64,000 nucleotides of DNA from Chryseobacterium indologenes (GCA_002439165.1 DJTE01000009.1:1-64000), one strand, 5' to 3'; numbered from the stretch's first letter, positions 33,915 through 44,004 are shown. Program-made: numbers and translations. Notes: generated by a model from the sequence alone, not told the origin.

Positions 33915-35468
33915 ATGAAAAAACTCTACATGGGTGCATTTACGATGTGCACAATCTTGAGTCTGTCTGCTCAGGAAATTGTCTGGCAAAAAGATATAAA
34001 GTCCAATACTCAGGACTTTCTTAGTCAGGTAACAACTACAATAGACGGACAATACCTAATTGCAGGAAGCTCAATTCAGGCTAACCCTTCTACAAGTTCA
34101 GTGAACTCAAACCAGAAGCAAAACAACGGCTACGATTTCCATCTGGTAAAACTTAACCAGCAGGGTGAACAGGTCTGGGAAAAATACCTTTCAGGACAGA
34201 ACCACGACTATCTTTCCGCTTCCGTTTCCACCCGGGAAGGAGGTTTCCTGGTAGCAGGAACTTCTTATTCAGGAAAAGGACTGGATAAAAAAGATGATTC
34301 CAAAGGAGGATCAGATATATGGATTATTAGGCTTAATGAGTTTGGAGACGAACTTTGGCAGGAAACTTTAGGATCGGCATCTGATGAAGAAGCAAGATCA
34401 GTAATTCAAACAACCGATCTGAGTTTTTTTGTTGCTGGTAATATTCAAAACTCGTCAAAAGGCTACGGGTCAAAAGATATTTTGATTGTAAAACTTGATA
34501 AAGATGGAAAAGAACTATACCAATCTATTTTAGGAGGAAAAGGATTAGATGAGATAGAAAAAATGATTCCTACTAAAGATGGTGGCGCTTTGTTAGGGAT
34601 ATATTCCAGAAGTAGTATAGGAGGTTCTAAGAAAACCGAAAACCTTGGAGAGGGAGATTATTATATAATCAAAATCAACAAAGAAGGAAAAGTAGAATGG
34701 GAAAAGAACTTTGGAGGAAAGTCAGATGATCATATAAGAACATTAGCACTTACTTCCACAGGTTATCTGATAGGTGGAGAATCCAGATCCGAAAGATCGG
34801 GAAACAAAACTGTCGGTATAGAAGAAGGAACCGATCTATGGCTAATCTCCTTAAACGAAAGGGGAGAAGAACTTTGGCAGAAATCTTACAACTTTGGAAA
34901 CCGGGATATCCTGATGGGAAACAGCGTACTTCATTCAGCGGATAAAAAATCCTCCAAAGGAATTCTTTTGGGTGGCTACACTCAGGCAGAAGGAAAGATA
35001 CAGACCAACGATGAAACTTTCTGGATGCTGTATCTGGATCAGGATGGAAATGAGAAGTGGAGAAAACACGTAAAGGGAGAATCTAGGAAAAGAGAAGAAA
35101 GGCTATCCGATATAAAATTGAATAGAGATGGTTCCATTATTTTGGCAGGAACGAGCGCGGAAGAATTAGGAAAAGAGAATTGGAAAATCGTAAAGCTTGG
35201 AGATAAACAACTTGACCAGCTTATAGAAAAACAGGATATTAAGATGTATCCAAACCCTGTTTCAGATTACGCCTATGTAGAAATAGGCTTTGATTTTAAC
35301 AATGCTGATATTTTGTTGTATGATATGGGAGGAAGACAGCTTCAGAGCTTGAAGACTAAGAATAAAGTTACGAAAATTAACACTCAGAACTTGATTCAGG
35401 GAGCTTATCTCGTAACGATAAAAACAGATACTAATAAAACAGCGAATGCTAAATTGATAAAAAAGTAA
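33915..35468 (+). CDS. T9SS-exported repeat protein upstream of RHS genes
   Basis: 517 residues. A signal peptide (MKKLYMGAFTMCTILSLSAQ) precedes about six to seven blade-like repeats of the form G.D.W..KL...G...W....GG (for example GSDIWIIRLNEFGDELWQET, KGYGSKDILIVKLDKDGKEL), suggesting a beta-propeller. Residues ~440-517 (IKMYPNPVSDYAYVEI, then YDMGGRQL and a final AKLIKK) are a type A C-terminal sorting domain. It should be secreted by T9SS to the surface. Four bases separate it from the next gene, so it likely works with the RHS proteins. Confidence 0.88.
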   Translation: MKKLYMGAFTMCTILSLSAQEIVWQKDIKSNTQDFLSQVTTTIDGQYLIAGSSIQANPSTSSVNSNQKQNNGYDFHLVKLNQQGEQVWEKYLSGQNHDYLSASVSTREGGFLVAGTSYSGKGLDKKDDSKGGSDIWIIRLNEFGDELWQETLGSASDEEARSVIQTTDLSFFVAGNIQNSSKGYGSKDILIVKLDKDGKELYQSILGGKGLDEIEKMIPTKDGGALLGIYSRSSIGGSKKTENLGEGDYYIIKINKEGKVEWEKNFGGKSDDHIRTLALTSTGYLIGGESRSERSGNKTVGIEEGTDLWLISLNERGEELWQKSYNFGNRDILMGNSVLHSADKKSSKGILLGGYTQAEGKIQTNDETFWMLYLDQDGNEKWRKHVKGESRKREERLSDIKLNRDGSIILAGTSAEELGKENWKIVKLGDKQLDQLIEKQDIKMYPNPVSDYAYVEIGFDFNNADILLYDMGGRQLQSLKTKNKVTKINTQNLIQGAYLVTIKTDTNKTANAKLIKK

Positions 35469-35472
35469 ACAA

Positions 35473-38400
35473 ATGAGGAAAAAGAAAATTTTAATTTTTA
35501 TAGCTATAATTAATTCCTTATTAAGCTATGCTCAAACATTTAATGTTAATGGTGGTAGCCAGTCTTCAGTTAATGATGGGAATAACAGTATTAGTTATGA
35601 TAAAGATTTTGGAGTAGATTTATATACAGGAACGGTAAATGTTAATATCCCTCTTCAAAAAATACAAGAAAATAATCTTCCTTTAGATCTTAATTTAAAC
35701 TATGATGCTACAGGAGTACTAGTTAACAATGTCTCTGGAATAGTGGGCCAAAACTGGAATTTAAACGCGGGGGGATCTATTACAAGAAAAATAAAAGGGA
35801 CATGTTTCGATGAATTAATTTATGTACCTGGCATAAATCAAGCAGGCGGTGGTGGAAAACAGGCTCACCAAGTTGGTTTCTTCTATTCAAAAAACATCCT
35901 AAACCGTAACGACTGGGACACTTCCGCACACTTAAAAAAGATATTATATAGAGCAATTAATGAATTTATATACCCCGATGGTCTATTAGACGAATATTAC
36001 ACATGGAAATTAGATACAGAACCTGACGTTTTTTATTTCAATTTTTTGGGAAAAAGTGGTTATTTTTTTATGGGTGAAGATGGAAATTGGAAAGTTTCAT
36101 CGAAAGATAACCTAAAGGTACAATTTAATTTAAACAATGATTTAATAAATCCTACAGAAGGTATAAAACATACTCAATGGGGAGACATAACACCTACTTA
36201 TGAAAGAAAGTCTATTGGTAGGCTGACATTGGTGGATGATAATGGATATCAATATATTTTTGGTGATAATGATATTAAAAGCATAGAAACGAATCTTGGA
36301 TCATATTATGATACTGAATTTGTATATGCTTATGCAATGAAATGGAATTTGAAAAAGGTTATTGACCCAAATGGTACAATACTTTTCAATTTTACATATA
36401 ATACTGGCCAGTACTTTTTAATAAACCTTTATAATGAAAGTCCATATGTTACATCATCATCCTTAGAACAACAATATTCAAATGCTGGCTATTCTGAGAA
36501 TCCAACAACTGAAGCGGGTTTTTATCATATTTACAGAGAGAATGGTTACTTTTATAAACCCTCATATTTAAATAAAATAACAACGCTAAATGGCACATCA
36601 ATAGATTTTGGTTATACTGAGAAGAGTAACATACAATATACTCGTTCTGGTAATAATCTACTTTATTATAGCCCGCCCTATACACATGATCCTTTATATA
36701 ATAGAAAATGGTTAAATGAAATTATAGCCAATTTATATACTGATGAAATACCTGTCTCAAATGCTTATAAACACAATCGATATGTACTTAGTAATGTCAA
36801 AGTTAATTTTAATAACAAACTAATTAACAACTTTGACTTACAATATGCCAATTCAGACCCAAGAGTATTTTTATATCAGATTATAAAAAATAATGATGAA
36901 AAATATCAATTTTTTTATAACCAACCTTTTAATTTACCAGGTTATTTATCGGAGAAAACAGATATGTGGGGATATTATAATGGTCAACCTACATCAGTTT
37001 CTTATGCAACCAGATTGGCTTTTTGGCAAGAATTTGAAAATAATAAGTATTCCAATAGAGGAACTGTAACGTCTAGAGCTATAAGTGGCTCTTTGCAGCA
37101 GATCATTTGGCCAACAGGAGGAATTACAAGTTTTGTATTTGAACCTCATTCGTTTAGGTCACGCATAACTAATAACATTTCTATGACGAATTCTGTGCTT
37201 ACAGAGATGTTTCCTAATGGAGGTGGTGGTTTAAGGATTAAAAAAATTATCAGTGAGGGAAAAGAAAGAGAATTTTTCTATAACAATTCTTTTGATGAGA
37301 TGGATAATAATATTTCTTCTGGAATACTTATGTATGAACCGTTATTCTTTTTGAGACACAATGTTCATGAAATGAATGTAATTTCCAGTGGAGGAACATA
37401 TTCTAATGTAGATACTAATCCAATTCCTGGGGCCACTTCTTCAGCAAATGGTATATTACCCAAATCTGATTTTTTCAACTCAAATGTGGCATATAGTACA
37501 GTATTTGAAAAAGTAAATGATGGCTATATACGGTATAAGTTTAATGACTACAATGACTACCCTGACCATTATATTTCAGGGTTTAGACCTTATAATAAGG
37601 TATCTAAAAAAACTGATCATTCTTTTGAAAGGGGGCAAATAAAAAATAAAACTTATTTTGATTCCAACCAAAGAGCTATATTGGATAAACTATATATTTA
37701 TAAAATACAATCAGATTTAAAAAGTAAAGCGGTTAATTATAATTATTTTACCAGTGATTGGGAATCACATGTAGGTGCAGATCCTTTTGGATATGGGCTT
37801 TTCCCAATTCCTCAACCCGGTTGTGAAAGCTGTAATTCAAATATTAACCCTTACTTAATTTATTATTCAGATAAGGTTTTAGATTCTGAGATTACAACGG
37901 AATATTTTAAAGACGGCAGAAAAATAGAATCTTTAAAAAGATATTATTACCAAAGCCCTGTAGATCCAAGTTACACGCTTATTGATAAAATAGAAGAATA
38001 TCCTAACAAACTTGACCTTTCCAAATTCAAGAGTGTTAAATTTCAGTATCCATCAGATATGAATACTTCAAGCCAGCCATTTTCTGATATGATCACTAAA
38101 AATATGACCGGAATTCCTTTGTCGGTTACAAAATATAATGAAGCACAGCAGCCAATTTCCAGAACTGAAACTATTTTTGCCAAAAACTCTACAACGAATA
38201 ATTTCATACTTCCAATTTCATCCCGAACAATAAAAACAGGTTTAAATGATTATGGAAACGAGACAAGTGTTGATACGAAAATCACTTATGATTTATATGA
38301 TGGTCAAGGGCGTGTTTTGCAATATACTGATACTTCAGGGATTCCAACAACCATTATTTATGGTTACAATAAATCCCAGCCTATTGCAAAAATTGTAGGT

Positions 38401-38709
38401 GCAACTTATAATTATGTAAATACAAATACAAATATTGGATATTTGCATGATGCTTCAGATGTTGACGTGGATACAACTTCGGAAAATATACTGATCTCAC
38501 TATTGGATGATCTTAGAAAAAATACAGCTTTCAAAGATTATCAAATCATAACTTACACTTATGATCCTTTAATTGGAGTAACAAGTCTCACAAATCCTGA
38601 TGGACAGAGAGAGTATTACAAATACAATCCTCAAAATAATAAACTTGAAAAAGTGATAGATGTTAATAGCAAGGTAATAGAGGAATATAAGTATCATTAT
38701 AAAAACTAA
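35473..38709 (+). CDS. Large exported SpvB/RHS-like protein
   Basis: 1078 residues, strongly AT-rich compared with core genes. A signal peptide (MRKKKILIFIAIINSLLSYA) is followed by an SpvB/TcaC-like start: FGVDLYTGTVNVNIPL, then LNYDATGVLVNNVSGIVGQN. YD-type repeat segments appear toward the C-terminus (TKITYDLYDGQGRVLQYTD, YTYDPLIGVTSLTNPDG, REYYKYNPQNNKLEKV). It looks like a shell-building companion of the RHS protein encoded 4 bases downstream, possibly ancestral to one long chain that was split. No toxin domain or sorting domain was seen. Confidence 0.75.
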   Translation: MRKKKILIFIAIINSLLSYAQTFNVNGGSQSSVNDGNNSISYDKDFGVDLYTGTVNVNIPLQKIQENNLPLDLNLNYDATGVLVNNVSGIVGQNWNLNAGGSITRKIKGTCFDELIYVPGINQAGGGGKQAHQVGFFYSKNILNRNDWDTSAHLKKILYRAINEFIYPDGLLDEYYTWKLDTEPDVFYFNFLGKSGYFFMGEDGNWKVSSKDNLKVQFNLNNDLINPTEGIKHTQWGDITPTYERKSIGRLTLVDDNGYQYIFGDNDIKSIETNLGSYYDTEFVYAYAMKWNLKKVIDPNGTILFNFTYNTGQYFLINLYNESPYVTSSSLEQQYSNAGYSENPTTEAGFYHIYRENGYFYKPSYLNKITTLNGTSIDFGYTEKSNIQYTRSGNNLLYYSPPYTHDPLYNRKWLNEIIANLYTDEIPVSNAYKHNRYVLSNVKVNFNNKLINNFDLQYANSDPRVFLYQIIKNNDEKYQFFYNQPFNLPGYLSEKTDMWGYYNGQPTSVSYATRLAFWQEFENNKYSNRGTVTSRAISGSLQQIIWPTGGITSFVFEPHSFRSRITNNISMTNSVLTEMFPNGGGGLRIKKIISEGKEREFFYNNSFDEMDNNISSGILMYEPLFFLRHNVHEMNVISSGGTYSNVDTNPIPGATSSANGILPKSDFFNSNVAYSTVFEKVNDGYIRYKFNDYNDYPDHYISGFRPYNKVSKKTDHSFERGQIKNKTYFDSNQRAILDKLYIYKIQSDLKSKAVNYNYFTSDWESHVGADPFGYGLFPIPQPGCESCNSNINPYLIYYSDKVLDSEITTEYFKDGRKIESLKRYYYQSPVDPSYTLIDKIEEYPNKLDLSKFKSVKFQYPSDMNTSSQPFSDMITKNMTGIPLSVTKYNEAQQPISRTETIFAKNSTTNNFILPISSRTIKTGLNDYGNETSVDTKITYDLYDGQGRVLQYTDTSGIPTTIIYGYNKSQPIAKIVGATYNYVNTNTNIGYLHDASDVDVDTTSENILISLLDDLRKNTAFKDYQIITYTYDPLIGVTSLTNPDGQREYYKYNPQNNKLEKVIDVNSKVIEEYKYHYKN

Positions 38710-38713
38710 AGTC

Positions 38714-41700
38714 ATGAAGAAAATATTAATCATATTACTAGGGATAATTTTTAGTTATTCCTACTCTCAGAATCTCACGGATAGTGAAAATTATATTTAC
38801 AAGAAAACATATTTATCTGATCCTTCCGATCCTGTACAAAAACAATTAGAAAGTGTTCAGTATTTGGATGGACTTGGGAGACCTAAGCAGGTAATATCTA
38901 TAAAGTCTACACCGTCAGGACAGGATATGGTTTTATCAATAGTATATGACCAGTTCGGAAGGAAAGCAAAAGACTATTTGCCTGTTCCTGTACAGACTTC
39001 TAATGCGGGTATTCAAACTTCAGTTACAGAAAGTACGGTAAACTCATATTATGGAGTTACCAATGCATTTTCTGAAAAAGAGCTAGAATCCTCACCTTTA
39101 AGCAGAATATTTCAATCTGCCAGTCCTGGTGAAGAATGGAAAATGAGTTCAGGGCATACTGTAAAATATGATTATGACGCCAATTCGACAGCCGACCAGG
39201 TAAAGAAATACCAAATCAATACAGTATGGGACAATGCCAATCAGATTTATAATTCAAGCCTTTCTCAAATTACTTTTTATAATGAAAACTCATTATATAA
39301 GTTTAGTGTCAAGGATGAAGACAATAATGAAAAGATAGTATTTAAAGATCATTATGGACACATTATACTGATTAGAAAAAATGATGGAGCCCGTAATATT
39401 GATACATATTATGTGTATGATAGTAATGATCGGCTAGCTTATGTTATTCCGCCCTTAGCATCAGTTTCATCTGCACTGACACCAACCATCTTAGATAATC
39501 TATGTTATCAGTACCGCTATGATAACAAAAACAGATTAGTAGAAAAGAAGCTTCCGGGGAAAGGCTGGGAATATATGGTATATGACAAGGCCAATCGGTT
39601 GGTCCTCAATCAGGATGCTAACCTGGAGGAGAAAGGACAGTGGATCCTCACCAAATACGATTCTTTTGGCCGGGTAGCCTATACGGCTGTTATCTTCGGG
39701 ATGAACAGGGTTAATATGCAGGCCCAGGCTGGTCCCAACCTGATCGTGGAAAACAGACATTCCGGAGGTTTTACAAAGGATGGAATGCAGATCCAGTATA
39801 CCAATAATCATTTTCATGTTCTGGAAAAAGTGCTGAGTGTGAATTATTACGATACCTATCCCCAGTACAGCTTCAATCCTGCTTTCCCATCCGCTATTGA
39901 AGGGGAAACTATTTTAACCGGCACTCCTTCTTCAGAAGGAAGAAGCACCAAAGGTCTTTCTGTCATGAGCCTGGTGAAGAACATCGAAGATGACAACTGG
40001 ACCAAAAGCTATTCTTATTATGACACCAAAGGAAGAGTGATCGGTTCGCATTCCATCAATCATCTGGGAGGCTACACCCACAGCGAATCCAGGCTGGATT
40101 TTGCCGGAACCGTTCAGAAAACCGTGACACGCCACAAAAGACTGGGCACCGATACGGAAAGAGTGATCACAGAAACTTTCACCTACGACCATCAGAACAG
40201 GCTGCTGGTTCACAAACACAAGGTAGACGGTAATGCCGAAGAGATCCTGGCACAGAACAGCTACAATGAACTTTCCCAGCTTAAAACTAAGAAAGTGGGC
40301 GGAACAAATATTTCAATGCCGCTCCAGACAGTTGATTATACTTATAATATTCGGGGTTGGATGACGGCTATTAATGATCCCAATAACCTAGGAAATGATT
40401 TATTTGGATATAAAATCAAATATACTCAGCGTGACGGTTTGGAAATTCCTAATTCAGATTTTCCTGAACTCAAAGTAAAACCTAAATATAATGGGAATAT
40501 TGCAGAAGTAGATTGGAAAACATTAACTGAGGAAAATGAGCCTTTAAAAAGATATGGATATTCTTATGATCCATTAAACAGGCTTTTAGGTGGTTTTTAT
40601 CAAAAGGCAGGCAGTGAAGCTGCAAAAGAATTCTTTGAAAAACTGGATTATGATTTGAATGGAAATATCCAGAGATTAAAAAGATCAGAAGGGATACTTA
40701 TTGGAAATAATACTGCACAGGTGATTGATAATCTAAAATATGATTATGTTGGTAACAGATTGGTTAAAGTAACGGATGAACAACAAAACCCCTCAGGTTA
40801 TCCTTATCTCATAACTCCCAATACCATTGAATATGATAATGGAGGTATTGGTAATGGAAATATGACCAGCCAATTGGATAAAGGTATTTCCTCAATACAA
40901 TATAATTTTTTAAATTTACCTAAACAGGTTACTCAAAATACCAAAGTAACAAATTATACTTACAGAGCAGATGGAGTAAAAGTAAGGAAGCTCTTTGGAG
41001 ATTTAGAAACAGATTATCTGGATGGCTTCCAGTATAAAAGTACCAAACCCTCGGAAACAGGAACAGGCGGAGATATTATAATGCCTGATCCCAATGAAGT
41101 GGCTGTAATGAAGCTTAGGATTATTCCTACATCAGAAGGTTATTATGATGTACTAAGCAGTCAGTATGTTTATAATTACACCGATCATCTGGGAAATGTG
41201 AGGTTAGCTTATACAGATACCAATAAGGATGGATTTATCCAGCCAAGACAATATTTTCAGCAGCAGTGTGACGGTCCTTTTAATCCTCCGTTTCAAATTC
41301 CGAATTGCATCAGTATGAGCAAACCTGGAGAGATTATGGAGGTGAATAATTATTATCCATTTGGTTTACTGCATAATTATACGGTGACTACACAGAATGC
41401 TTATCAGTATAAGTATCAGGGACAGGAACTTCAGGAAAATGGATGGTATAGCTTTAAATGGAGAAACTATATGCCTGATATAGGCAGGTTTTTAAATATT
41501 GATCCGTTAAGTGAAATGTATGCTTACCAATCACACTATAATTTTTCTGAAAATAGGGTTATTGATGCCTGGGAAATAGAGGGATTGGAAGCAAAGGAGG
41601 TGAATGATACAGGATATGTAGGAGGACTTTATGAAGGTGGAATAAATGCCAATGATGGAACATCAACCTTAATGAAAGATAGCAACGGGAATACGATAGG

Positions 41701-42382
41701 AGCCGATATTGCTAATATTAATTTAGGTACATTTAGTATTGCATCAAACCAAAATAGCAGTTCCAGTGGCTTCAGCTGGGGAGATGCAGCAAGAATTGGG
41801 GTTGGCTTTCTCCCTGTTGTAGGAAGTAGTTTAGATATTTATGAAGGAATAAGAGATGGCAACTGGGTGCAGACTGGTATTGGTGTTGGAGGACTGGCTC
41901 TGGATATAGCAACACTGGGAGTGGGGTCTGTTATCAAAGGGGGAGTAAAAGCTATTGGTACAGAACTGGTAGAAGAAGGTATAGAGCTAGCGGCTAAAGA
42001 TGCTGTTAAGACAGCAGCCAAAGAAGTTGCTGAAGAAGGAACAGAAGCTATCGCAAAAAGAGGAGCAGCAAGAGCGGCTCAATATAGTCAAGGTTGGGGA
42101 AATTCGAGTCTTACTGAAGCAATAAATAAATTTGCACCTAAGGCAGAAGTTTCTACAACAGCCAAGGGTAAAACCATTTATAAAAACTCAGAAACTGGAG
42201 TACAAGTAGTTTATGATAATAGTGGAAATTACTTCAGAATTCAGAATACAAATTTATCAGGAAGACGAAGTTATTTAGATCTGAATGGAAGTATACCGAA
42301 TAATAAGACTGTAAACGGGAAGATTATGGGAAGAAGTCAGGGTGAATATAATCAGGTAACTCATTTTAATAATATTGATTAA
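38714..42382 (+). CDS. DUF6443/RHS-repeat protein with C-terminal polymorphic toxin module
   Basis: 1222 residues with a signal peptide (MKKILIILLGIIFSYSYS). An N-terminal DUF6443-type segment (SVQYLDGLGRPKQV, IVYDQFGRKAKDYLPVP) leads into YD repeats. The RHS core follows: YNYTDHLGNVRLAYTD, then NNYYPFGLLHNY, YKYQGQELQENGWY and RNYMPDIGRFLNIDPLSE. After the core comes a hydrophobic pre-toxin linker (VGFLPVVGSSLDIYEGIRDG), an Ala/Glu helix, and a ~100-residue tip from ~1120 rich in basic and Asn residues (GKTIYKNSETGVQVVYDNSG to VTHFNN), probably an RNase-like toxin (inference). An immunity candidate starts one base after the stop. Confidence 0.88.
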   Translation: MKKILIILLGIIFSYSYSQNLTDSENYIYKKTYLSDPSDPVQKQLESVQYLDGLGRPKQVISIKSTPSGQDMVLSIVYDQFGRKAKDYLPVPVQTSNAGIQTSVTESTVNSYYGVTNAFSEKELESSPLSRIFQSASPGEEWKMSSGHTVKYDYDANSTADQVKKYQINTVWDNANQIYNSSLSQITFYNENSLYKFSVKDEDNNEKIVFKDHYGHIILIRKNDGARNIDTYYVYDSNDRLAYVIPPLASVSSALTPTILDNLCYQYRYDNKNRLVEKKLPGKGWEYMVYDKANRLVLNQDANLEEKGQWILTKYDSFGRVAYTAVIFGMNRVNMQAQAGPNLIVENRHSGGFTKDGMQIQYTNNHFHVLEKVLSVNYYDTYPQYSFNPAFPSAIEGETILTGTPSSEGRSTKGLSVMSLVKNIEDDNWTKSYSYYDTKGRVIGSHSINHLGGYTHSESRLDFAGTVQKTVTRHKRLGTDTERVITETFTYDHQNRLLVHKHKVDGNAEEILAQNSYNELSQLKTKKVGGTNISMPLQTVDYTYNIRGWMTAINDPNNLGNDLFGYKIKYTQRDGLEIPNSDFPELKVKPKYNGNIAEVDWKTLTEENEPLKRYGYSYDPLNRLLGGFYQKAGSEAAKEFFEKLDYDLNGNIQRLKRSEGILIGNNTAQVIDNLKYDYVGNRLVKVTDEQQNPSGYPYLITPNTIEYDNGGIGNGNMTSQLDKGISSIQYNFLNLPKQVTQNTKVTNYTYRADGVKVRKLFGDLETDYLDGFQYKSTKPSETGTGGDIIMPDPNEVAVMKLRIIPTSEGYYDVLSSQYVYNYTDHLGNVRLAYTDTNKDGFIQPRQYFQQQCDGPFNPPFQIPNCISMSKPGEIMEVNNYYPFGLLHNYTVTTQNAYQYKYQGQELQENGWYSFKWRNYMPDIGRFLNIDPLSEMYAYQSHYNFSENRVIDAWEIEGLEAKEVNDTGYVGGLYEGGINANDGTSTLMKDSNGNTIGADIANINLGTFSIASNQNSSSSGFSWGDAARIGVGFLPVVGSSLDIYEGIRDGNWVQTGIGVGGLALDIATLGVGSVIKGGVKAIGTELVEEGIELAAKDAVKTAAKEVAEEGTEAIAKRGAARAAQYSQGWGNSSLTEAINKFAPKAEVSTTAKGKTIYKNSETGVQVVYDNSGNYFRIQNTNLSGRRSYLDLNGSIPNNKTVNGKIMGRSQGEYNQVTHFNNID

Positions 42383-42383
42383 C

Positions 42384-42704
42384 ATGTCAAAAATAATAGT
42401 TGTTCCAAAAAATAAAGAAGCAGAAATTGCATTAGACTACGATACGGCAACTTCAGAGCAAGTTGTTGAACTGAAGTTAACACCTTATGAATTTGAAAAA
42501 TTATGGAATGAGGGAGTCTTTGCTCTAATTAATAAAATTTCAGATAGCAATATAGATGATTATGAAGACGAGCATATTACAGATTTAGATCTCATATCTT
42601 GTTCATATAATGAACTAAAAAAACTTCGCTGTAACCCAGAAGAAATTATCAAAATGTTTGAATTTGCAATTATGTATAAAACCAGTATACATTTTTATTT
42701 TTAA
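42384..42704 (+). CDS. Candidate immunity protein for the RHS toxin
   Basis: 106 residues from the ATG at 42384, one base after the RHS stop; the track-style longer start is a TTG inside the RHS end. The protein is small, acidic and soluble (EHITDLDLISCSYNELKKLR), with no signal peptide, as expected for a cytoplasmic antitoxin-like partner. No family was recognised. Assignment rests on position directly behind a toxin tip and on size and charge. Confidence 0.7.
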   Translation: MSKIIVVPKNKEAEIALDYDTATSEQVVELKLTPYEFEKLWNEGVFALINKISDSNIDDYEDEHITDLDLISCSYNELKKLRCNPEEIIKMFEFAIMYKTSIHFYF

Positions 42705-42855
42705 TAATAAATCATCATTGATTATTGATATTGAGAAAGGCTTACCATATAAAGAATTTACCAAATGTTGTACTATATCATCAATGAATAATAATTAAAT
42801 TATAATTTAGCAATATTTCAAAAATTGAGCGTTGAGATTTCAATGCTTTAATTTT

Positions 42856-43399
42856 ACAAAGGCATAAGAGACGGAAACTGGGTACAGACTGGTATTGGTG
42901 TTGGAGGACAGGCTCTGGATATAGCAACACTGGAAGCAGGTTCTATTATTAAAGGAGGAGTATAAGCCATTGGTAAGGAACTGGTAGAAGAAGGTATAGA
43001 GCTAGCGGCTAAAGATGTTGCAAAACTGCCACTAAAGAAATGGCAGAAGAAGGAGCAGAAGCTGCCGCTAAAGAAGCTGTTCAGATGGTAGGACATGTCA
43101 CTACTTGGTCAAGTATGACTAAAGCTGAGATAAAAGCTTTTCAACATAGTTATTCAAGGCATCATGCAGAATTAAATCTTCCCAATTGGTCTAAAACCAA
43201 TGCTGCTGAACTCCAGAACATGTTTAGTAGTGCTGTTACTAATATCAGAAATGCTGGTTCAAAAGGTTTTTTTCATTCAAAAGAATTAGTTAATGGAGTG
43301 AAAACGACAGTAAACATGACAGAACCAATTATAAATGGACAAAAGTATTATTATGAAACACTTGGAGGTAAGGTTGTTAGTGTTGGAAAAATGCAATAA
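42856..43399 (+). pseudogene. Displaced RHS pre-toxin and toxin tip (orphan cassette)
   Basis: From ~42856 the DNA repeats the pre-toxin region of the RHS gene (41842-42030): GIRDGNWVQTGIGVGGQALD reads in frame. A stop interrupts it at 42963-42965 (GTA TAA where the parent has GTA AAA). A small deletion near 43015-43025 then shifts the frame. The tip itself is open from 43040 to 43399 (MAEEGAEAAAKEAV, then AFQHSYSRHHAELNLPNWS, ending LGGKVVSVGKMQ). It differs entirely from the tip at 42090-42382. It has no signal or RHS shell, so it is silent unless recombined onto the parent. Confidence 0.8.
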
Positions 43400-43417
43400 T
43401 CTTAAAATATATTTTTT

Positions 43418-43883
43418 ATGCCACAATATATCGATTCATATTATTTAACTGAAAGTAGAGATTTGAATCTTGTTTACGAATTCCTTAATGATTTTTTACC
43501 TCAAAAAAGGAGGTAGATATAGATTATCCAGTCCCTCAATTTGGAAACAATAAGTATGAAACTATTTTTTATAATGTTAAAGATTTATCTTGAGCAAAAT
43601 ATGAATGTTGATTATATTATTTATTGGGAGAGTCTTGCAGGTTACTGTACAATATATAGACGATGGTAAATTAATTTTTGGAGTTTCCATATCAGGAAGA
43701 GAAACCGATTCTGAGGAAAGTATTTCCGTATTCAATGAAATAAAGCAATATTTAAATTCAGATATAGGCTGTATTACAGGTGAAGAACCACCACCATCAA
43801 ATTCTGTGAAAACAGATTCATTGCTATATAGGAAATTAAAAATAATAGGCCTTGATCAATTTTGTTCAAGGCTAATTTATTAG
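43418..43883 (+). pseudogene. Frameshifted immunity gene of the displaced toxin tip
   Basis: Starts at the ATG at 43418 (MPQYIDSYYLTESRDLNLVY) and breaks at 43512-43514. Coding sense continues in other frames: VDIDYPVPQFGNNKYETIF, then NMNVDYIIYWESL, then VQYIDDGKLIFGVSISGRE to the TAG at 43881. At least three frame changes are needed to read a single ~150-residue acidic protein. Position directly behind the orphan tip and acidic character suggest it was that tip's immunity gene. Confidence 0.75.
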
Positions 43884-43884
43884 G

Positions 43885-43914
43885 ATAACCTGAGAGTTCG
43901 GGATAAAGAGATAA
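43885..43914 (+). repeat. Dispersed intergenic repeat C, short copy 2
   Basis: ATAACCTGAGAGTTCGGGAT followed by AAAGAGATAA, related to the core at 24135. Confidence 0.45.
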
Positions 43915-44004
43915 ATAAAATCTTTAAAGGCTTAGCTGAATGTGGAAAATCTTCAATGAGATGATTTTATGGGTTTAAATTGTATTTGGTTTGCAATGAA
44001 AAAC

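Noticed and set aside
33877..43883. Prophage or T6SS origin of the RHS island
   Set aside because: No integrase, structural phage gene, VgrG, Hcp or attachment-site duplication was found within the window.
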